Positions 14,249 to 27,284 of a stretch of DNA of 64,000 nucleotides are shown one piece after another. The position numbers were made by a program, and so were the translations under genes. The stretch is from Daphnia carinata (lineage: Eukaryota > Arthropoda > Branchiopoda > Diplostraca > Daphniidae). The DNA lies in contig NC_081338.1 of the NCBI RefSeq assembly GCF_022539665.2, positions 2,294,001 through 2,358,000 of the forward strand, read 5' to 3'. The notes beneath the pieces were generated by a model. That model ran no database searches, was not told the DNA's origin, and was given only the letters and a program-made list of their open reading frames with translations. Positions within the stretch are counted from its first letter, which is position 1; each line of letters opens with the position of its first letter.

Positions 14249-15368
14249 AAAAAAAAAAACTATTGTATACCTGCTGCCCCGAAACAGGATTCTCTACTTC
14301 AGCCGTGCAATCCTCGTGTTGATTAACTTTAGAAAAAATGTTCGATTTCAATATATATAAATGTATAGAACTGAACGCGCAATGGAACGGTGTAGGGGTC
14401 GTCGTTGGATTGGGTTGCGTTTCCGATTCATCGCAGGGGCTTTGATAGTTCCATCAGCTTGCGGGCTGAAAATTCGTGTACACACATTCCTACGGTCAAC
14501 GTTTTATTTTGACGTTATATGTTTTCCACGAACTCGCTAGAAAGGGAAAGAAGAAGAAAAAGAAGAAAGAAAAAAAAAAAAAAAAAAACCGTCCTGTAAT
14601 CATAAAAGAGAGAAAGAGTAGAGAAAAAAAAAAAAAAAAGAAAGAAAAGCGAGAGCCACTGTTGCCTGAGATTCAATTTACCCGGTTTTCCTCACCATTA
14701 TTATAATTGTTTAATATATGTGGGTGTCTTGGGTTTATGACTGCCTACAAAATGACCCATTGGGTCGACGAGAAAGAAAAAAAAAAAAAAAAAAAAAACT
14801 GTGAGTGTACACAGGAAAAAAAAAAAAAAAAAAAACCAGTACCGAATAAAAGTGTTCTAAAGAATAGAAAACACAGGAATCCCATCTCGTAAAAATCCGG
14901 CTTTTCATTAAAAAAAAAAAAAAAAAAGACCAAACCGACCGAACGCCAACGTTGGGGCTGTTTTGCATTGGCATATGGAAATGATCATGGACTGTGACCA
15001 ATTCGCTACATTATTTGTATTTATTTATTTATTTTGTTTTGTTTTTTTTTGTTTTGTTTTTCTTCTCACAAATATCGAAACGAGTGGCTCCAGTTTGACT
15101 GCTGATAAAAAGGCAACAAGAAAAAAATTCGGCCATCTAAACGACTTCAATTTCCAATCGCTTTACGTCAAATAACCAACGCGAATAAAATTCCCACACA
15201 CACAAAAAAAAAAATGAAACGAAAAAAAAAAAAAAACGAGAACTACCGTTTCTTTTCTTTTTTTTTTTTGAAATTATACCAACAATTTTTACATAGTCGA
15301 TGTTTCTTAGAAATAGAGTTTAAAAAAAAAAAAAAAAAAACTCAATGCCCTCGCGGCTTTTCCCCTTC

Positions 15369-15412
<44 letters not shown>

Positions 15413-18400
15413 TTCAAATATTTTTCAGTTTGAAAAGTGTGTGTACATCACACGCAGAGAGAGAAAGACACGTAGGTACACAGTAGCCAAGAAAGCTCGG
15501 ACGGTTGATGTCCAGCGGGGCAATGCATCATCGCACATTTTCATCGCGATGTAATTCATCGAAATGTCGAAGGCAGCCCCCCCCCCCTCCCCCGATCGAG
15601 ATGTTCATTGTCTCTCCTTTTTAAGAGTTATATATATATATATATATATATATGTACAACGCGCTGCAATCGAGGCATTTGTTGGCTCGATAAAGCCGAC
15701 TTCAGATTAAAATGAAAATCGTGTACGGTATTTTTGGCACTTGAGCGGCTTTCTGATGACGCGTTCGTTTTTTTTTTTTTTTTTTTTTTGTTTCAACAAA
15801 GGTGAAAAAGAGAAAAGGAAAGGACAAAAAAAAAAAAAAAAAAAAAAAAAAACCGGACTGAAGACTTGCTCCGCTGATATGCAAAGTGTTGTGAATATGT
15901 TGAAAGCACTTATTGCCACGCTATCACTTGTAGGTCCCTCAATCCGTAGAGTTGTTCTATTTAGCACCGCTGGCAAACGAAAACAGAAAAAAAAGCTATA
16001 AAATATTGGCCTCGTGTGATTGTTTGTTTGTCTGGCTTTGTTTTTTGTTTTGTTTTGTTTCAAATTCGGTAAACCTTTGGCTGAGCTATCTTGACGCCTG
16101 TGTAGCAAAGCTCATTCATAGTACGAAGCATGGCATAGGCGTCCGCGTGCACGCAGAATGCATAATGAGTAAACACTTAGGTAGGAAAATACATCGCAGA
16201 GAAAAAATGTAACACAAACAATTGCGAGATACGTAGCAAAAAAAAAAAAAAAAAAAAAAAAAAGAAACAGACAGCGTTGAAAATGCTGCCTTTAAGGAAT
16301 TGATTTAGGAGAGTTTGAAACAAGTTTTCAAGTATTTAAAAATGTAAAAAAAAAAAATTAAATAAAAAAATAGAGAATGTAAAAGCTGATGCAATTGAAT
16401 ATCGTCCTTCAAATAAAAAATGAAAAAAAAAAAACAAAAAAACTTTGATGGAAACGCCTATTTGCTTGGCTACCTCAACAAATAGTGCCGACTCGTCGGT
16501 TTCCGCCCATCCGCTCTTCCGATTCGAACGCTATTATCTGAAGAAAAAGGAAAAAAAATTCAAATCTAGATGATTCAAAACAAATTGTATACTCAATTAA
16601 CCGATTGATTTTTTTTTTCTTTGATTTTCTTTTCACCGACAGTCGCGCCATTAAAACCAATCCGGACGTGAACCCATCGACACCATGGACGAATTTGATG
16701 TTCAATGACTTTTGGGGGACGCCGTTGACGCATTCGGGTTCTCACAAATCTTACCGTCCTCTCTGTGTTCTCTCCTTCCGATTCAACCATTGGCTGCACG
16801 AGCTACAACCAGCTGGATATCATTTGTTCAATGTGCTGCTCCACTGCGCGGCGACGGCCCTTTTCACCCTCCTGGCGCGCTCCCTTTTACCCCCCAAAGC
16901 TGAGTTGGCCACTGCCGTCGCCGGCTGCCTTTTTGCCGCTCATCCCATTCACACGGAAGCCGTTGCCGGAATTGTCGGACGGGCGGATGTCGGGGCCGCC
17001 GTCTTCTTCATTCTAGCCTTCCTCTCCTACCGGCGCTACACGACGGCCCGATCGAAGCTGAGCCACCTGCGTCGCCATCAGCTCATGCGAACGCAGCACT
17101 CGACGACAAGCGTGCGGCCCGTGGCCAGCAATAAATGTAGCAATAATAATAGCCACGGTAGCGTCGTCCATTCGACGGCCACTTCATTGCCTCCATTCCG
17201 CTCCTTCTTGACGGCCGCTATCTTTACGTTGATCAAATGGAATGGCGGTGATGGCGACGCTAGTGCTAGTAGTGCCGCCTTGTTACGGAGCGGCGGCGGC
17301 GGTGGCGGCCAAAACGCGCTGCCGAAACGCCGACCGAACGCCGCAACGCTTCTGGTCATCAGCAAGTGGTTCTGGCTATTGGTGACGCTCTTCTTCGCCG
17401 CCTGCTCCATGCTGACCAAAGAACACGGCATCACCGTCCTGGCCGTCTGTGCCGTCTACGATGTCTTTGTCCGTTCGCGACTAAGGCCTAAGGATATCTT
17501 CTCGTCAGTCATCTTCCAGGTAAGAAATTGAGAGATTTCTATTTTATTTTTTTTTTTTTTTTGGGTCGGGGGGGGGGGGGGCAAGTAGAACATGCGGTTG
17601 CAAGGCGAGAGCTTTTGGCTCATTAAGCTTTATGGTTTCAACTTGTCGTCTTGAAAGTAGTCAAGGAATGTCAGTAATAAAACCGAGGTGGACGGGACCC
17701 GATTTTTTTTTTTTTTTTTTTTTTTTTTTCGAGTGACAGCAAAAGGGGCAAACGAGTTTTGGCTGGCCGTGTAGAGAAGTGGCCCAATCAGTGGCATGCC
17801 AAGTTGGCCGCACCGTCCGTTTCCATTAAAAACACGAAAAATGCTCAATAAGTGAAAATAGCCAGTTCACAAGGAAAACCAATTACCGTTTGAGGGGTAG
17901 AAAGACGAATGAGGCAGTTCACTTGTGTAATCTGGCAAAGAGATTTTCTTCAAAGTCAAGAAGCCCAAAACGGCAAAAAAAAAAAAAATCTGATCGGCTG
18001 ACCGCAGACGTTTGTTTGTTTTGTTTTGTTTTGTTTTGTTTTGTTTTGTTGTTTTTTTTTCGAAGGAAAACTGGTCGCACTGGTTTTGATACTTGACATC
18101 ATTACAAAGCAGATAAATTCGCCGTCAACGTGTTTTGAATTATTCACGAACTGGAATAATCGAAAAAGAAAAAAATTGAATCCGTGTCGTTTGATTGATT
18201 TAAAAAAAAAGAAACAATAAATAAATTTAAGGCCCTACATGTTGGTGAGTCAAATATGCTATACGTGGACGGAGGGAGTTGTTCCTCTTTTTGCCCAAGG
18301 CAGAGACGCACAAGAAAAAAAAAAAAAGGAAATGCTCTTACAGATTCATCATCATTGCCACCTGACGAAATAGACGGACGTAACGAAGCCCACCCCACTT

Positions 18401-21400
18401 TTCTTCTTTCTTCGGTGGCCATCCGAAAGAATTTTCCCAATGATCGATGACCAACACCAGATGTCTAGCTCTATCACGGCGTTCAACAAATATTTATTGT
18501 ACGGTCAATCACCTTGAGCTTCCCCTTTCAATAGTGTCTTTCTATTTTCCTCGTTTTTTTTTTGTTTTTTCTTTTCTCTTTCAAAAAGACGATAGGCCTA
18601 CATCATCGAAGGGCAATCACTTGCGATCGTTGACGTTGTGTAGACACAGCGAAGGCTACAATCAACCGGCCGATTAAAACGTGTGTGCACTCGGTGTAGC
18701 GCTACGTTCAAAATTCACAGGGGTATTTTTTATTTTTTATTTTTTTTTTTCAAACGAGTTCTGCTGTTCCTCCCAATCATCGTCCGAACAAGAAGAAGAG
18801 ATTCACTACGGATGACATATATATATATAAAAAAAAGAAAACCTGAGCGCAGAAATGAAGGGGAAAAAGAACGATAGTTAGTATATGATAGCCCGTGCAC
18901 GAACGTGACACCAAAGCCACGCCTATTGGATTATTTGTTGTTGTTGTTGTTGTTGTTGTTGTTTCTCTTTTAAAAACCCCATGAAACTGATAATCCTGAC
19001 TGCTGCAAACGAAAACATGCTTTATTAAAGGGAATTCATTTTTAACGAAGCAGAAAATGCTCCCCCCCCCTCTTTTTTTTTCCTTTTTTTGCCGCAACGT
19101 CGTTAAAAAAAACAAAAAAAAAAACAGTTTTTCGGCACAGCGTTTTCCCGTGCGATGATAAATCCGGGATTGTAAAAAAAAAAAAGAAAAAGAAGTGGTG
19201 ACTGATCATAACAAATGGTTAATTGAGGTAAAAAAAAAAAAAAAATAAAATAAAGCATTCCCCCCCCCCTTCATCATGTTAGCGGTTAAAAAAAAAAAAA
19301 AAAAGAAAAACTATTTTTCCAGTGTTAGAGGATATAAGCGAATGCCATATGGTATGTTTTGTGGAAAATGAAAATATCAGGTGTGCCGAGTCGAAGAAAG
19401 AGAGAGAGAAAGAGAGAGCTGACGGATGTATCTCAGGCCTCTCCCTATTAACTCTAATTTGCGGTAGCCCCTAGTTCTGTCTGGAACGATTTCCTTCCAA
19501 CAGCAGCCGCAGCAAAAAGTTCCTCTTATATATATATATATATATATATATATGCTGTGTATATGTATGTATGTATATATATATATATTTTGTTTTGTTT
19601 TCTTTATTACTCGTGTGCTTTCGGACCTGGCTGAATGTGGTGAGTCGGGGTAGAGAGGCAAGTGGAGGGCAAAGAAAAAGCCGAAGGCTTTTCCTTTTGT
19701 TTAATTCACTCAGCGTATTATATACTAGTCACGGTTGCTTTCCTCCTCATTTCCATATTCCCAGCTTGAGCCAATAGCTTTCTACCTCCTGTTCCTCAAC
19801 CCCCCCTCCCCACACCCACCCCCAATAGTCCAAAAAAGAGAAAAAGCCGGAAAAAAAAAAAATACGGTACTTTTCAATAAACACAATTGGCGTGATAATT
19901 TGCTTTTGCCAGGCTATACTCGTAAACTAACGTCAAATGGTCTACTGTTATTTTTTTTTTGTTTTTGTTTTCTAGTCTGCTGCTATTTGTTTCTTTATTT
20001 AGTTTTCTCCTTCCTACCAGTTTTGAACGCTTTTTTTTTTTTTTAGGTAGGTCTTGTTTCAAAGCAAAAAGTCCATGACTCGTCAAATCTTATTTACTTA
20101 ACACGTTGTTGCGTATCAGGTGGTTGTAGACGCACAATTGCAAATGTTTCGTTCGATCGGTTGCCATAGCGATACAAGTCAGCGATCATTCTGAATGAGT
20201 CACGAGGAGTTGAAAATGGATAAGAATTTATTGACATCCTTCCCCCCACTTTTTTCTAGACGTAAAAAATGAAAGCAAAATTTTATTTTGAACGCTTTTC
20301 ACACAACGAGGATTGTTTTCTAGTCCAAGACCAGCATAAAAATGGTAGTCGAGTAAACATTCATTCATTTGGCAACCTCGATTTCACGATGAACAACAAG
20401 TCTGAATTTGTCATTGGCTGTCGAGTGTAAACTGCGTAATTTTGCTTTGTTTTCTTCGATTCTTAAGCTCATCCTATTCAGTCCTGAAATTGAGTGATTG
20501 GCACAGTTCCTAGTCCATCGTCGAACTAAAATGACGTTCATTTAGCAAGAAATTTTAACCTACGTGTCCACAGGTTGTCCTTTTTCAATTGGATGTCGTG
20601 AGACACATGTGCGACAAATGTTGGTCGTGAATGGCAGAGGTCAATCGACCACAAGACGGTTCACCACAAACTCGACCTTAACCGTGCAACCTTTTCAAAT
20701 GCAAAGAAAGTCAGATCGCATTTTTGAAATCTTAAAAAAGCCATAGAATAGCTGGTGCCCACAATCTTATCCCCCCCCCTCTCTCTCTCTCTCTCTCTGA
20801 AAATAGGAGGTAAAGAGAATTGTAAGGTTTCAAATGCCTAACTACTTTTTGATACGGACGACTGCACGTTGACGTGACAGCGCCTCCATTTTAGCCGTTA
20901 GTTTCGTGAGTTGCATGTGTGCATCAAATGGCAGGCAAAAGTTTGAACTGAAAACAAAAAAAAAAAAAGAACAGATAGATTTTATTTTTTTTTTCTTCCT
21001 TTTTGAAACGACCCTGTCTTACACTAACTGCGAGATAATTTCACGGTGCGTGTTTTTGAGTGGCTGCGTAATTTTAGATAGTGCCAAGGGCAATGCCCTC
21101 CTGCCTTTTCTTTTTCAAGTGAAAAAAATTTTTTTTTTTTTTCTTTGCCTCCCGAAATTTTCGCAATTTTGAAGCACCTCCCGTCAAGTGGATGAAACAA
21201 AAAAAAACAAGAAGACGAAAGAAAATGGTAGTTGGCTATATATGCTTGGCGGTGGGTATTGCCAGTTGAACGATACATTCAATCTAATCAGCGTCTATCA
21301 TACGTCAAAGTGCTGCAGTTAAAAAATCAACAAAGCAATCGGGCGTGCACTCACGCCAAAGAGAAACAACAACAACAACAAAAAAAAAGCAGAGCATATA

Positions 21401-24400
21401 TTGTATATGTTTAAAAAAAAATAATAATAAAATTACCATGAAAACAAGAACGCATCTGGTAAATGCATCGTTATAAGCAGTTGATTAGAAAAAAAAAATT
21501 TATGTTTTCTTTTTTTTTTTGTTTTATGTTTAGGAAAAACATCGAGGACTAGTTGAAGGTTTGACGACTCTGTTTATGGGTACACTTTTGATGGTGGCCG
21601 TCCGTCTTCAACTGATGGGTTCAAAAGCGCCCGAGTTCGCGCCCGCTGACAACCCGTCGGCCGACTGCTCGTCTCGTCTGACGCGCACTCTGACCTTCCT
21701 TTACTTGCCGGCATTCAATTTGTGGCTGCTCGTCCAACCGTCTGTCCTCAGTTTTGACTGGTCCATGGAAGCCATTCCGCTGATTCACAGTCTGTCGGAC
21801 GCCCGCAATTTGACGACTGCCACCTTCTACCTGACGTTGGCCTATCTCGGATGGAACGCTCTGTTCAGAAAGCGGGAATCGGACGAGACGAATGGAGACG
21901 CGCGTTCAGCTTCATCATCGCCCGTTCCGGCTTCGGTTTTCAACGGCAACTTGATCTCTTCGTCCCTTTTGGGTGATCCATCTTCGTTGGCGGCACGTTC
22001 TGGCGCGAACGGGTGCCTTCCGTCGGTGGCCGACGCCGTCCTCCATTGCTATTCGTCGTCGGTGATTGGTTGCGCCGGTTACGGCGGCGCCAGTACGAGT
22101 GGTAGTCTCAGTAGTAGCTCATCGTTGCGATCAGAGAGGACCAGATGGTCGTCGAACAGTTTGGCCGACGTGGACGGCAACGCGGCGGCCAGAAACAGTG
22201 GAGGGGATTTGACTGTGATAGCCTTGTCAATGCTCGTGTTGCCATTCATACCTGCCACCAATCTCTTCTTCTACGTCGGATTCGTCGTCGCCGAACGAGT
22301 CCTCTACATCCCATCCATGGGATATTGCCTACTGGTGGCCCTCGGTTTCCATTTGATCGACGACTGCCTCGGCCAAAAAGAATTGCGCGTCAAACAGCAG
22401 AAGGACAGGCACAGGTGGAAACAAGGCAATGCTAACGTTTACTCGTTGCGCTTCGCGTTTCGGTGGGGATTTTTCGCATTGCTCGTCGTCTATTCGGCTC
22501 GAACGATCCAGCGCAATCAAGATTGGCTGACGGAAGAAACTCTGTATCGGTCTGGAATCAGCGTGAATCCCCCGAAAGGTTTGTTTTGTTTTTACCTTTT
22601 CCGTTAATTGTAAATATATTTGTAGTTTTTAATTGCCGTTTTTTTTTTTTTTTAGCTTATGGCAATCTAGCAAACATACTCAGCTCCACTGGGCGCAAGG
22701 ACGAAGCTGAGCAGGCTTACAAGAAGGCCCTGAGTTATCGCAACAACATGGCAGATGTCCACTATAATTTGTAAATCCATTTGCTCTTTATTTACGTTTT
22801 TTACGTACAAGAACCACAAGCGATATCTTCATATCTTAAACTCATTTTTTGCAATCATAGGGGTATATTGTACCAGGAGCAGAAACGTTACGAAGAGGCA
22901 ATTCAGTCGTATCGATCGGCGGTTCATTATCGACCTCGCATGGCCAGTACGTTGTCGTTATATTATAATACTTCAATTCAATTGAAAAAGAAAAAGAAAA
23001 ATAAAAACCAAAAATATTAAAAATCACATTTCACGAAATGCAGTGGCTCACTTGAACATGGGTCTAGTCCTTGCTTTAATGGGCATGAAGGAAGAGGCAA
23101 TCGAGGTGTACAGACGTTGCTCGCAGCTGGACGGGTCGGGCCTGAAGGACCCACGCACACACGAGACCACCAAGATTTCAGCCCTTTTCAATCTAGGACG
23201 TCTTTACGCTGATGATGGCCAGTACACGAAGGCCATCGACGTCTATAATGAGGCTATTCAACGCATGCCGACACATTATCAGCCTCAGGTGACGTAACGT
23301 ATACCTTGTAAATCGTATTTATGTGAGTAGCTCCCCCTCTTTTTTTTTTTTTTTTTTTTTCCCGGCAGAAGAGAATTGCGCTCGCTATGTACGTGTGCGA
23401 TCGTTAAAGCTTCTTGCACTGTTGTTATGCACGTCTAGTTTAGCTACCTCCGTTTCGGTTATTTATATATATACAGTATATATATATATATATAGGACGT
23501 TCGGCTTGCGAGCTTGCACACGTTTAACAGTCTAAATTGATTCCAGTTTACACACGGTCATTGTTTTCCATAATAATTACGGCCCAATTGCCTGACTTTG
23601 TCAGACGGAAGCATTTCATATAGGTAGATACGTTAAAGATATAATTTGGGCTCGTTTCATGTTGGCTGTGTCAGTTTTTTTGTTTTTTGTTTTTTTTTAA
23701 GATCTTTTTCTCACGAACTTGTACCGGGATTTTCCGCGTTGAAAACAAAATAATTTTTTTTTTTTTTTTTTGTTTCTTTTATGTGTTGATCTGAAACAAA
23801 CAAAAACAGTCTCTGTACAACATGCTGGGGGAAGCTTATTTTAAGCTGGATCGACTGAAGGACGCTGAACATTGGTACCGCGAAGCTCTTCGCGCTAAAG
23901 CCGATCACGTCCCGGCTCATCTTACCTACGGCAAACTTCTCACAAAGATGGTAAGGCTAATTATTTAGAGTGATTATTACCTTAAATTGATGCTCGAGGT
24001 GCAAATCAATGCGCCACCTGCTTTTCTTTTCGGGACTAGTTTTGCAATTGTTATCGGATCATTTTCTTCTTTCGGACGGGATTTTTTTTTTTCCCAATGC
24101 GCTTCCGTTTTTTTTTTTTTTTTATGCCTTTGTCGTTCAATAGAAATTCATTGATAACACATTCAATCATCATTGATGCGTTACAGAATCGCCTGCACGA
24201 AGCTGACGAGATGTTCCTGCGTGCGAAATCGCTGTCGCCCAAAGATTCGACCGTCTATCAACATTACGGTGAGTGATTTTTCAACGGCTTTTCACGTGGC
24301 AAATGGGTCGGGTTGAGGACAGGAACTACAGACATCATTCCAAAACACAATGTTTGTTTGTTTGTTTTTTTAAATACCCGTCGTTCGATTGTATTGGACG

Positions 24401-27284
24401 TAGAGTTTGCGGCCCCAACTATTCACATTCGTAGCATCGAATGTTAATTCGAGTTTTGAAGAATACCAGCGGCAGCGAGTGCCTTCTGGTTGCCACAAAA
24501 GGATGGCTCCTTTTTTTTTTCTTCTTCCTTTCCCTTTAGGCTGCACAAACATTCGAGTAGCTTAAGGGACATTCATCTTTTTTTTTTTTTTTTTTTTTTT
24601 TTCTCAAGTGAATTATAGTTTTTTATTCACTTCACTGACAGTGGAGGCAAGAGGCTAAAAAAAAAAAAACACGAGAGAAATACTCGTATGAGATAGGTAG
24701 CATAGTTATACACGCAATCCTCTAATTCGTCAGGGGGCTCAATTAGACCCTTACGCACAGTCCAGTAGCAGCATCATCGACGTCTACTGTAACTAATCGC
24801 ATGTCGACTTCCATTATGCAAACGCATTGACTCAACAACTGATGAAGGATACTGCCTTTTCTTTCGTTTTTTTTTTCTTTTTTTGACGTCCTATCGTTAT
24901 GAGCGTTAACAGTTTGGAATTCTATTGCAATGGACCACGGCATTTTTGCCTTTGCCACGATTTTCAGTAATCATTAAATTTTTTTTTTTTCATAGTAATT
25001 CACTACGATCTGCAGACACGTTTTATTTATAGTTAGCCAAAAGCATTTATTTCTCGTACTTATTTTATTATTATTTTTTTTTTCAGATAACTAATTAAAA
25101 CTCGATTTGAACTATTTTATTTTCCGAACCAAACCTTTTTTTCGTATTCCATCAAACCCTCAATTTTCCTATTTTTAAAAAAATATTTATTATTATTTTT
25201 TTTTTATTATTTACGAAACAAGGCGCATTTATGTACGAGGCAGTCCAAAGACTAAAAATAAGCCATACATTTTTCTTCTTCTCATGGGCGCTGATGTGTA
25301 ATCGAATTCCCAATGTTATGACAAATAAAAAAAAAAACGCGGCTAGATGGACCTGCGGCTAGCGAACGACCGTGGCGGTCTCTGTTACAACTCCCAAAAC
25401 ATTTTTTTTTTTTTTTTTACATTAGAAAACCCTCTCGTTTAACTGCGGCTGCGTGACCCTAGAAAATTTACGAACGATCAAGAAAAGCCACTTGGTTTTT
25501 TTATTTTTTTTTCAATGGCAATCCAATACATCGTCGTTGAACTGATCAACGCCGTTAATGTGTTATTAAAAGCAATGCAGTAAATTGCGTGTGATTGCAT
25601 AACAAGTGAAAAGATTCAACGCAATCATCGGACGTTAACAGACGTGCCCTGCTGAATTGAATTGTTTGAACAACGGTAACTGCAAATTGGATGAGTTCCA
25701 CGGGGTTTTGTCAGTTGCTGATTCGGTAGTGACAAGATGAATCATATCATCGTGCAGGAATTCGTGACGAAAAATAATTTAGCTCGACTCACACCCACCG
25801 AAGGCATAAAGTTGCCTTTTTAAGGGAAGCTCCAGATGTAACCCAAGGCAAGGCTATCAGTGCCCTAGTCGAAAATGCGGCAGCAAGTCGATGTGAGGTG
25901 AGAAATGAGGATAGGGAAAAAAAAAAAAAAAAGGTAGGAAGAAAGAGAGAGAGAGAGAGAGACAGAGAAAGAAAAAAATAATAAAAGCAAGTGAGAAGAG
26001 AGAAAAGATGAATAGAACGAAACAACAACAACAACAAAAAAAAAAAAAAAAACAGCGGCAGAAAAAGAAGAAAAAAAAAAAACGTGACTGTTCGACTTAA
26101 TGACAGACGAGTGATGCTCATTAGAGGAGCATAACGTGAGACTCGGGTCTTGAGGCGAGCATGGTGAGCTGGAAAAAGTTTTTCTTTTTTCCAAAAGCAC
26201 AGCCCTGGCGCCTCACAAATTGCTTCCACCCAGCCCACCATCGCTCCAAGTTATATCCCACCACGACCCATGAGAAAAGTAAAAATAAAAATTAAAAAAA
26301 ATAAAACCCTCGGTTATATAATTTTTTTTTTTTTTTTTTTTTTTTTTTCTCCCAACATCCGAAGTAACATGTTTTTAGAGCCTAAAACGCGTTGTTTTCT
26401 AACCCTTGGCCGAAACTGTACGAATGTTGTTATTATATGGCCAAGCAATTACGGGAATATACGGAAAGCCAGTCCTACATTTTAATATTCTCCGGCGTAC
26501 CCCCCCCCCCTCCTTGCTTCTCCTCCTCCCAAAAAGAGAGCCCTCTTTTAAATAAATTCCACCAAGTGTTTCAGATTAAGATCCCTCATAATGTTACACT
26601 AAACATATTTATTGCCTCGTGTATCGTGTTACGTAACAAACACAGCCGCAGCAGCTCCACACTATTTTGTCACAGTTTCACATTCACGTTTCAATTGTTT
26701 TGGATAGTTCAACCTTTTCTTTTTTTTTTTTTTTTTTTTTTAATTTGAATTACACCAGCGACAGACGGTTTCTTGTGATGCATAACATTTTTAAAAAATG
26801 TTTTTATTTCATTCTATTTTTTGAATAAATGCAGGTCAATACTTGTCGGAATGTGAAAGACATGCCGAGGCGGCGGAACAATACGTCCGTGCTGCTTCGC
26901 TAGCACCTACCGAGTACGAAATCGTATTCAACGCAGCCAACACACTTCGTCAGGCAGGCAGGCACTCTGAGGCTGAACAGTATTACAGATCTGCCGTGAA
27001 AATCCGGCCCTTGGTATACGCCCATTTCTTTTTTTTTTTTTTTTTTTTGTATTTTGAATTTGAAAAATTGAACATTTCCTAATTTTTTCTAGGAAGCGAC
27101 AAGTCACATGAACTTGGGTGCCATGCTCCACGTCAATGGCAAGTTGATAGAGGCCGAGCAGAGCTACCTTGAAGCTTTACGACTGAAACCAGACGATCAT
27201 ATTACCCGGATGAACTTGCAGAAGTTACGTCACCTATTAATAAAGAAAGGTATGGCCTCCTCGTCGGTCCATTCCTCCCAGTGA
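3745..27284 (+). CDS. Tmtc2: Transmembrane and TPR repeat-containing protein 2 (protein O-mannosyltransferase family)
   Basis: TMTC proteins are ER multi-pass GT-C enzymes that O-mannosylate cadherins, with C-terminal TPRs in the lumen. Exons: 3745-3830, 16643-17519, 21534-22578, 22656-22770, 22861-22946, 23044-23288, 23810-23950, 24187-24268, 26835-27013, 27093-27284; all are GT-AG and phases join exactly, giving 1015 aa. The N-terminus has one membrane helix followed by ADFAYDDSRAI, the family's Asp-Asp catalytic loop, then THSGSHKSYRPL, HPIHTEAVAGIVGRADVG and SFDWSMEAIPL. TPRs run from about residue 665 to the end. The start at 3745 matches the vertebrate TMTC2 N-terminus in length; an in-frame ATG at 3664 would add 27 residues. 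Vertebrate TMTC2 is about 836 aa; the excess is two Ser/Gly-rich inserts in exons 2 and 3. Exons 2-3 are G+C-rich. Assignment to TMTC2 rather than TMTC1/3/4 rests on remembered vertebrate sequence. Confidence 0.95.
5577..5594. repeat. (CT)9 microsatellite
   Basis: A perfect CT dinucleotide run inside a broader pyrimidine-rich segment of Tmtc2 intron 1. Confidence 0.95.
6367..6394. repeat. Poly(A) run of 28
   Basis: An uninterrupted A homopolymer in Tmtc2 intron 1, followed by GAAAAG units. It is one of many such runs left of 28.3 kb. Confidence 0.9.
8117..8135. other. Perfect 7-bp inverted repeat with 5-nt loop
   Basis: CGGACGT and ACGTCCG flank the loop TGAAG within Tmtc2 intron 1. Each arm contains ACGT, the core bound by bZIP factors. 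It could be a small hairpin or a spaced pair of half-sites; nothing in the sequence decides between them or against chance. Confidence 0.4.
9373..9397. repeat. AT dinucleotide repeat (one interruption)
   Basis: An AT run interrupted by a single G at 9381, in Tmtc2 intron 1. Confidence 0.9.
11525..11595. repeat. Compound microsatellite: TC run, GT run, C run
   Basis: A TC dinucleotide run (11525-11545) is followed by (GT)10 at 11561-11580 and a C homopolymer at about 11584-11595. This is a slippage-prone compound repeat in Tmtc2 intron 1. Confidence 0.9.
13038..13058. repeat. Poly(G) run of 21
   Basis: An uninterrupted G run within a purine-rich block. Further G-runs of 11 or more occur near 4746, 8028, 12460, 13600 and 17568. 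Long G-runs are unusual in AT-rich arthropod introns. Confidence 0.9.
13365..13390. repeat. (CA)13 microsatellite
   Basis: A perfect CA dinucleotide run in Tmtc2 intron 1. Confidence 0.95.
13994..14132. repeat. TC and AC microsatellites flanking a short unique segment
   Basis: A TC run (13994-14018) and an AC run (14110-14132) flank about 90 bp of pyrimidine-rich unique sequence in Tmtc2 intron 1. Confidence 0.85.
15370..15409. repeat. Poly(A) run of 40
   Basis: This is the longest A homopolymer in the window as given. Its true length is hard to sequence and may differ in the genome. Confidence 0.9.
15629..15653. repeat. (TA)12 microsatellite
   Basis: A perfect TA dinucleotide run in Tmtc2 intron 1. 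Confidence 0.95.
18011..18050. repeat. TTTTG pentanucleotide repeat
   Basis: Tandem TTTTG units in Tmtc2 intron 2, beginning with two shorter TTTG units. Confidence 0.9.
18935..18963. repeat. (TTG)n trinucleotide repeat
   Basis: About nine TTG units in Tmtc2 intron 2; non-coding here. Confidence 0.9.
19527..19553. repeat. (TA)13 microsatellite
   Basis: A perfect TA run in Tmtc2 intron 2, with a second shorter TA run about 25 bp downstream. Confidence 0.95.

Larger units (their letters stand above)
3831..16642 (+). other. Tmtc2 intron 1 (12.8 kb), homopolymer and microsatellite rich
   Basis: The intron runs from donor GTAAAG at 3831 to an acceptor ending CCGACAG at 16642. It is filled with poly(A)/poly(T) runs, G-runs and dinucleotide repeats. 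No nested gene was recognised on either strand. Two short islets with ordinary, G+C-richer composition stand out: about 8430-8520 and about 13890-13970. Long first introns of developmental genes often carry enhancers or alternative promoters; that is only an inference here. Confidence 0.85.

Noticed and set aside
720-27100. Many 60-140-codon open frames rich in Lys, Phe or Asn runs on both strands of the left part
   Set aside because: They arise from reading poly(A)/poly(T) tracts, lack splice context and resemble no family.
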